In this document: in pieces, positions 49,674-58,600 of the stretch
Layout of the letters: every line of letters begins with the position of its first letter
Position numbering within the stretch: position 1 is the stretch's first letter
NCBI RefSeq assembly: GCF_037975245.1
Contig: NC_092567.1
Span: forward strand, 17,348,376 to 17,412,375
Direction of reading: 5' to 3'
Length of the DNA stretch: 64,000 bases
Source of the DNA: Apostichopus japonicus
Lineage: Eukaryota; Echinodermata; Holothuroidea; Aspidochirotida; Stichopodidae
Notes under the pieces: model-generated
What the model saw: the letters and a program-made list of their open reading frames with translations, nothing else
What the model was told of the DNA's origin: nothing
Database searches by the model: none
Program-made: the position numbers and the translations under genes

Positions 49674-52600
49674 GTACATACATATTTATACATACTCTGA
49701 GTTACAATGCGATGGAATAGCATGTTGATACTGTATCTCTATAGCTCTACACAACTTGAATTGAGCACTTTACTGCTGTTAATTACTGAACTTTATATAG
49801 ATACTACATATTCTTATATTTACATATAGTTATCTATATATATATATATATACCTAGGTCACTAAGTTATAAATATTGCATTTAAAATATTTCATTTTCA
49901 TTTTATTGTTTCATATGTGGACTCACATGACGTACAAACAATAATACTTTCATTTTGGCAAAATACTGTAGACTAGACAGGAAATCAAGCAATATAGCAG
50001 CTGTTGTTTGCAATATAAATACTGCCCTCTTGTACAGAAAAGATAATATTGTACACGTGCCATTGTAATACGTACTGTACACCAGCTGTCTATCAAGCAT
50101 TGTGCTATAGTGTTGCATACATTACTATATAGTCTGGATCTGAACATGCAATACAGTCTAGACTAGCATGGTGAAAGTATGATCTATGTTAAGCACTGTA
50201 TATATTAATATACATTCTATAAAAAGGAAATAATCATTGTGGTTGATAACAAATAAAAATTTCCCATTTAAATGGGAAATTTTTATTTGTTATCAACCAC
50301 AATGATTATTTACTTTTTATAGAATGTATATATATTAATAAAATACAACCCAATTGGGTTGTATTTATTCCAATAGGAGAGGGAATTCAACTATCTGAAG
50401 CTGAGTTTGCATTCAAAGTCATACAAAATTTAATACAATATATAATTAAAATACAGAGTTACAGAAATGAGACAAGGATGTCAATATTGTTTTGGGTTTT
50501 TTCTTTCCGACTTTCTCTTAGTTTACCAATCAAATCTCAACTAAACAGCTTGTATTTTACCCTACGATACCTCAAAAATGCAATGCTTTTAAGGGTGTGT
50601 TGCCCCCTTAACCCCCACAAGATCCCCCTTAACCCAATAAGGGCCCCTTAACCCCCACAAGAGCCCCCTTAACCCCACAAGGACCCCTTAACCCCCACAA
50701 GGGCCCCTAGTAGCACAGACAGGAAGTCCTCTGACATCACACTTCCCAGAAAGATTACTAACAGTTTCTGTTTACAAGCTCTGTCAACATAATAATAAAT
50801 TTACAACTTTTTAAGTCCCATTAGATCACTTAACCTTTGACCTCCACTGATAACTCTCTATGTCAACAGTAACTCTACACCTGCCTGAGTACCTAATATC
50901 AGATCTCTCCAGCACTAATAAAGTAAACCTTCAGTATGATGTCATTCCCAATGATGTCATAGTGTGCTCATTTCTTAGTACAGTAGCTTTTAACCTCAGT
51001 TTAAGGAGAAAGGTAAATATGTGGAAAGAGTAACATCCTGTCCCATCCTCTGTAATCCAGATCCTAATGTCAAAAAGAGATGCAGAAAACTGCCGAAAAC
51101 AAAAGGATACTTAGCAGAAACTTGATGAATCCTGTTGCAAACTCTGTTAAGAACCTTCGTCGGTCGCAAGCAGCAGAATTCGAACAAGAAAACATCAGTT
51201 TGGCGTAAGTGAAAACGGAGTCCTAAAAACATGCATTTTCCTTCGGAATGGTAAATTCGGAAGGAAGAGAGAGTGGGCGGTGACCTGTGGGAGAGGTCAC
51301 CGGGGGCGCAGTGCTAAAATTATACTAGTGGCGTCTTGGTAGACTAGGAAATGGGCGTTAGTGTTGTAGGAGACAGGTAAGAGAGGAGTGAAGTAAATTC
51401 CATTGTCAAAGCCTCTATGTAACTTTTACCAATTGTATTGAGTGTCATTCAACCTGCAGGAGCCATGCTTTGCACAGCTCATTCAAGCTTGCTCCCCCTC
51501 CCCCACCACACCCCCCCTCTCCCAGACAAACTCATTGTATTCAGTAGTAGATAGCTAGCCAGATTATGCTCTTATATACCCCACCCTGTTTAATTCAACT
51601 ATTTGTGCATTTCCTTATTTCTTGTTCGCATACCGCTGCTATAACAGCATTGCCAACACATGACAGTATATCCTGCTGTGTACAGGCTATCAATGTACAT
51701 GTCCAATATGAATAACACACTCTACACCGCACATTTAATGCTCATCTTCTATGTACTGTATGGCAATCAGCAGGGTGAATATTGTCTGCAGGACTGTGTC
51801 TGTTATCAGAGGCCCAAAACAGTACTCGTTTTAATAATAATAATAATCAAACATCATTTTCACGACGCTGAAGCGACCACGAATGTGGGAGAAGCCCGCA
51901 AGGGCTAAAATGGATTACAACTTCCACTTGGTATCAGCTGAGAATTATCAAACTGTCTGCATATTGTAGATTGCTCAGCACATGCCTATATAAACTAATT
52001 GCACAGTGTTACCATGTACACCGATGGCAATGTCACAGCTCTGTGTACAACTCAATTCTCCACATCTAACGTTGCATTCCCTCTGACGGACGGACCGCAC
52101 AAAATTGTATCCAAAACGTTCGAAACAACAATTTTGCTACTTTCTGCCCTGCAGGTCTCCATCAAAAGTGTTGGTATAATTACAAGTAATATCATAGGCT
52201 TGTTCTGTTTGGAAATTATTTGTACAAAGACTATGTGTTTTATAACATCCTTCTAGTTCTGAAATTTTGTGTTTACAAAAGTAAGTTTTTAAAAATGAGA
52301 AACCTTCCTTTAGCTATGGTAAAATTGATTTAAAGAATTTTTATCTAAAAGAAAAGTCTATGTATCAAACTAATTGTAAGCAAAATGCTTTCGATATCAG
52401 ATGGCATAACTGGATATCTTTATTTGAAGTTAAATGATTTATTGGTTGTTGTTGATAATATTGACTAATGGTCATAAAGTATATGTTATTATGAATTGTA
52501 CATTGTTTGGACTCTTGATGGAATGATAATAAAAAAAAAATTAATAGGCTTGGGTGGGTTTGACATTGCTTGGGTGGGTTTGACATGTGTGCCGAGAGAT

Positions 52601-55600
52601 TGGCTTCGGTCAGCTTGCGAGTCTACAAGCCTCCATGGCTTCTTTCGCGAGTTCCTGCTTGCGGGAAGATCACATATACATACATACACACATACATACA
52701 TTGCTGGTTTTACAAACTCTCCTACAATAATGTGCTTCCTAGATAGATGGTTAATTTAAAACATATACCATATAACCATGGTACAGTAACTGCTTAGTTA
52801 CCAGCTACACATGAAGTTTAATTAGTGTATATTAGTATTAAACATAAACACACGCTGTCCCATGAAGTTTAATTAGTGTACATTAATAGTACTTTTTATG
52901 TATACACGCTGTCCCATCGTACCAACCGAGTGTACGCCAGTAAGCAACTCTCTTCGAATCGACAAGAACTCTTTTTCGAGGATACAGTACCTTGAAGGAG
53001 CCGTCATGGCCGTCGTGGCTGTTGAAACATCTGACTAGAGGCAGAGCAAGTTGACGAACTTTAAAACTTTTTAATACAGTAGGAATCTGTCGAGATATAA
53101 ACAGAGAGTAAAAAAGAGAAATTTATGAATTAATATTTAAAGCATGACAAGATTCTACGTTGAGAGGCTAAAGATCCACTGAATTTTAAGGTAAGCTAGA
53201 TACAGACACAACCCCCCCCCCCCAACTCCATGACACAACATCTAATTACTGTAGCACCATTCCACCTCATGGTCATCCACAAAGGGAATGACTCACTCCT
53301 GCTCCATTATCCCCATTATCACTTTTTTTCCCTTACTCCACACCCTCCCATGATTTTCCCTTTCTCTCTCCTTGGACACTTTCACCTCCATATACTTAAT
53401 GAACTCCCAATGTTACACTCTCTACAGAACTTCTCTGTGTCAAGGCTCCTTTCCCAAAACTTAACATGCGGTACTGTACCTGTGCGATAGTAATTTTATC
53501 TTCAGACAGATAGTGCAGTGATTGCTTTTCTTGAAAAGTCAACCAACATGTTGTTTACAAAGTTAACTAATTAAATTGCAACTAAGATCATTCTTAAATA
53601 CTGTATGATAATAGATGCATGTGTAAACATCCACGACTGCAATGATCTCCCCACCAGGATATATGTTAATCACTGATCTATTGATGAGTTAATTAGCTCA
53701 GTCGATGAGCTTGAACTGTGTCTGCAAATCTGGATAATTACAACTGTACACAGAGGTGTGGGTTGTGGTGATAAGAATATATTCTTATCAACTTGAAACC
53801 TTACAGCTCTTTGAATTGTTCTACATACAGCAAGCTTTATCCTTTGATTATAAGAAAATGTTACAATAATGGTTGCAGGGAATTATTTGACCGTTGAAAA
53901 TATTGCACGAAACTGAAACTACACATTCTGAAACATTCTGAAACTTAATACATTCAGAATACAACTGAAAACATTCTGAAACTGAAACAGGCATTCTTAT
54001 ATTATCCTGTCTGGTGTTTTGCTGAATAAAACACAAAACAAAAACACGCTGTCGTCTACAGACAGTGCTCAGTGTATAGAACTGAAATATCTACTGAAAT
54101 GTTATAGCACAGTACTGATTGTGCCTTGAAATATATATACAGTATGAAACTGGATAATTAACACTCCCAAGAAAAGTGAGTATTTCAAGGGATTTCACTC
54201 CAGTGGCAGACATTTCAACACTTATAGTCAGCACAGTATATTAATAAGTAAGAGAATGTTCAATATTGCAAGCTTACAATATAACGATCCTGAAATGATG
54301 TTACTGAAAGGCTGTACTGGACATACCACCTGTAACACTGTAAGGAGTACCGTACAATACTGTATCAAACAGATATTGCATTTCGAACATACTGCAGGGC
54401 AAATTTTTAATGGTTGCTGTGTCGTCCAAGACATTGTCTGTTCGGACAACCAAAATCAGCCTGGTTTGGCAGTTCGCGCCAAATTCAGAATGAACTTTAA
54501 TAAATAAATAACCCCTTCCAACCCCCCCCCCACCCCCAAATACTTAACATAATAATAAATTGGTATCACCCTCCTCCATCGCTTTGGAGATTAATCAAAA
54601 CAACAACAAAAATATATTTAAGCCTTCGATATATGATCCACGTGATAGAGTAGTTCAGAGGTTTCGAACATGATGTAAGATGAACAGTTTTCTTCATGAA
54701 TCTGACCTAATGTATAGTGACGGTGTACATGTTTACAAGGTTTTCACAATTTGACCCCTGGTGACCCTAAATGACCTTTGACCTCCACCAAAAACAATGG
54801 GCTTATTGTGCTCAATGTGGTACTTCTACACACTTAATATAAAATTGGTCTGACCTTCCCTTCTTGAGATATCGTGTTTACAAGCTAGGCTTCACACACC
54901 CACCCACACACACACACATACGTCATACGCCATCATGATTGCAAAGGTTATGATTATCATCAAAACCAAAAACCCTTAAAATCTGCCCTGTCACTGCCTT
55001 AAAAGTACAATGCCAACATTTCCAAACTATAAACTTGCAGGTACGCACATACGTTATCCTAAGAAAGTGTTGTTTCATGTTTCATTGTTAGCATGTAAAT
55101 ACTGATGGCAACAATATCATGTAACAATGGTAGTACGGCTATACCGTAACAGTTTAATATATTTCCAATTCAAGATTGAAAATACAGTATATATACATAA
55201 ATGCCACAGGACTATAAAATTCAGACAATAATTTTATCCAGTTGAGTATCGAATCCCAAAATGTTTCTCAAGTTTCAAATAGCTTAAATTTAAAAGGGCA
55301 AAAGATGGACATGTCAGATTTGTACACAGGGCCCAAAGAATTTCATTTATTGTTGAAAAAAAATGCTCCAGGGATTCAAAACTGTTACACAAAAATGGGA
55401 GCACTAAGTAAATGCCCCGATACTCGTTCAAACTTTTAGAGACAAGCATAAAGTCTACAGTATCGTAGCATTGTTAACAACGTGAATGTTTTTGGTTCGC
55501 TATTTTTAAGCAAGTACGTACTGTCAGTGGTTCCCTCTCGGAAATTGAAAATTGATCATTTCATCCGTGCCGTACACATTTTACCAAATAAGTGTACGTC

Positions 55601-58600
55601 GTACACTTAATACAGGCACTGGTAACAGTCAAATATATACGTAACAATGGTTTTGTGTATTATATAAACAGTAACTTCTAAAGCAAATCAAAATAAGCTG
55701 TGGGCGAAAAAAATTAATCAAATCCACGAATTCCTCTTCCAATGTAAGTATGATCAACATTCTCCCCCTGTGAATTATGGGTCGGGTCTAGTTAATAGAT
55801 TGTTTTACATTATTGGGCACTGGTGTGTACATGTATGTGACTTATATAGGAATTGCCCACACACTGCCCTTGCAAATTTGTTAATGGTCAACCAGTCATC
55901 GAAGACAACAGAATTTCTGTTCGAATGACCGAAATTCAGATTTGGAGATTGTGTGGCAGATGACTGTAATGAAGTTGCTTACATCAAATTCCGATTCCAA
56001 TGTACAGTAACTACTTTAATTGGGCTGTATCCCAAATAGGTCAAAGTTGATATCACCTTCCATTACTTTGGAGGTACTGAAATAAAACAAGCAACAACAG
56101 TGACCATAAGCCTATATCCAGGAAATGGCAGTTGTACTGGCCCAAAGATCGTTGTTCTATTCACCACACCCTATTGACACATCCCGCCTACAGTGTACAT
56201 GGTAAATAAGATTGTTTCTTTGCTTGTTATTTTGGTACATTTTCTTTCAAACAACAAAAATTTGCAGTTCAGTCTTGTACCATATACTGTATATATAGGT
56301 AAGCCACGGTTGTCCAAGCGACGACCAAAAAAGTCCTCAAATCTTTGCTCTGACAATTTTACAGTATCCCATATTTTCAAATAATCAAATCTATGCCAAG
56401 TTTCTCTTTGGTGACTTGAAGCACTCAACTACCTACCCTAGTGTGAAATCATTAAGGTATAGCTGATTGGTATGTACATTGTACAGTACAATATGTGTTA
56501 AAGCACTGAGTATCCCACACTATTGAACACAAAATGCTGTACAGAAGAAGTGCCCCAAAAATTGACAGTTTATATCTAGCAAGTGCCTGAGATATTGTAC
56601 AACCATAGGTGTTGGAACTTCATAGCGAGTCAGCATAATGAAGAACCAAAGTACCTGCAAGAAATTGATACCCAGGGAGGTTTGAGGTGGTATTCTATCT
56701 GCAAACATTAAAATGAAAGCAGGCCTTGTCTTTTGTTCAAATTCCAGATATACATATGTGTTAAAAATCACACTACTCAAGATAGATACAGTGGGTGTGC
56801 TGCTTATAATATGCTGGGTTGAGATTTCAACTGCCATCAAGGTGTAGGGCACATGTATACCGTGCTATCATAAGATCTTGTTCCAAAATTTGTTTGGGGG
56901 GGGTTGGGGAGTCTTCTTTACAGGTCACTGGAGGGTATGTAAATCACAACAAATACATGAACAACAATTCAAGCATTAATTGAGTGACTGCATGATGAAT
57001 GCAAAAAATATGAAAAAATTTCTTTTCATTTTAATCTTAATCTGATATTTTTCATTTTTTTCTGTTATACTGCATATCATAAAATCGGTTAAATCATACT
57101 CCTCATAGTTCTCATGTAGTCATGTCGAGCAGCGTGATATTTGAGCGAAATCCCTCTGCGTACGCCTCAGAGGGCAAGACCTATCTGTGCAGGTGTACAA
57201 CCGCAGAGAGGTAGATGTTATCATACATACATGTACAACTGTAATACTGTATATATAGCTAATGTGGAGTATATTCTGTACATAATTGTACATTACAGTA
57301 ATATCTACTACATACATGTGCAGAACACAGATGTCATAAGTTCACCAGACAATCATGTGACTACTGTCTCCTTTCTTCATGAACAACCTGGGTAGGATTT
57401 GAAGAGACTGCATCCACGGACACATGTGACAACATCCATGCCTTGGTGATGTATTGTATTATGTAGAGAATGTCATGAGTTTCAAGGCCAAAAAGCTTAG
57501 CTGTTTCATCCTACTGCATAATTTAAAGGCATTGAAGACTCGCCCCAAACCGCATGCGGCCATCTGAAAAAGTTAAATTTCTGTTGCTTGCAAGTGACGT
57601 TTTGTTCTTGTCGCTACAAAATGCAGACAGTAATGAAACGTGATACCTTGTTATCTTTAGCTGGACCTGAGATGTCCATCGCTGTATCGTTTGTATACTG
57701 TGCTGTGGGTATTGACCGCAGCTGTATGTACTGACTGTACACTAGTGTCTAATTACCGACGGTAGCAAGCTGTGTGTGTATTTTCTGGGATCGATGGTGG
57801 TGTTTAACACTTCTGTTACACCTCATTCGAAACTAGGTCAAATTACCGGCATTAGAAGTTTTTTGGGGGGCGAGTCTTCACACCCTTTAACTCTATAAAC
57901 ATAAAGTTAAATACCTCATGGCATTTTTTTCTTTCTTTTTTTTTTTCTTGGTAATACTCTCAAGAACATGAAGAGATGTTTTCATGGGAATCTATAGTTT
58001 ATCCATTATCGCATTGCAAAAGGCTCAGCAAAATTGCAATATACAAGTCCCAAGATATAGGTTTTTGTACACAGGAGCCATAGTATGTTATAAATGACAA
58101 ATTACAGAAACTTCAAAACCGATACACTGGATTATTTCCTGCCTTTATGGAAAAAAGAAAGAATTGGAAACTTGCGAATGAAAAGATGTGTTCAGAAAAA
58201 TGCTGAAAAGAATTTCAATTGAAAGAGCTGAAACTTTTCAAAAAGACTGTCAAAACTGAAAGACCTTTAATGATATGAATTGTTTAGATAAAGGCTATTT
58301 TGGTTCTATAGGCCTATGTGTATGAGCTAACCTACCCAACCATAATCTAATCAACACATTTTATTTAGTTCTTAGTTCATTTGGATACTGCTATAATAGT
58401 TCACCAGTAATTCTGACAAGATTACCAGAAAATTGCCTTTGTTCGGGTTTTATTGTTTACATGAAAGGTGTACAAAACAGGATTCATTCATAAAAGAAAC
58501 CACTTGAGTGGCGCCTTATCAGATCGTATAATCACGCCCCCAAAATGAACCAATCAAGAAGTGCCATTTAAGGGCTTGTCTATGACGTAGTATTAATCAA

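Noticed and set aside
49508-49728. Frames encoding IYIYIYIY
   Set aside because: Translation of the (TA)n microsatellite.
51840-51905. Stretch CGCTGAAGCGACC...GAAGCCCGCAAGGGCT as another LINE or SINE tail
   Set aside because: It has a small hairpin (AGCCC-GCA-AGGGCT) and a faint likeness to the LINE end, but no hairpin pair, body or duplication to support it.
56171-56428. 85-codon minus-strand frame in BCAT intron 1
   Set aside because: No similarity I recognise and no compatible splice sites. Overlapping frames on the other strand are as long.
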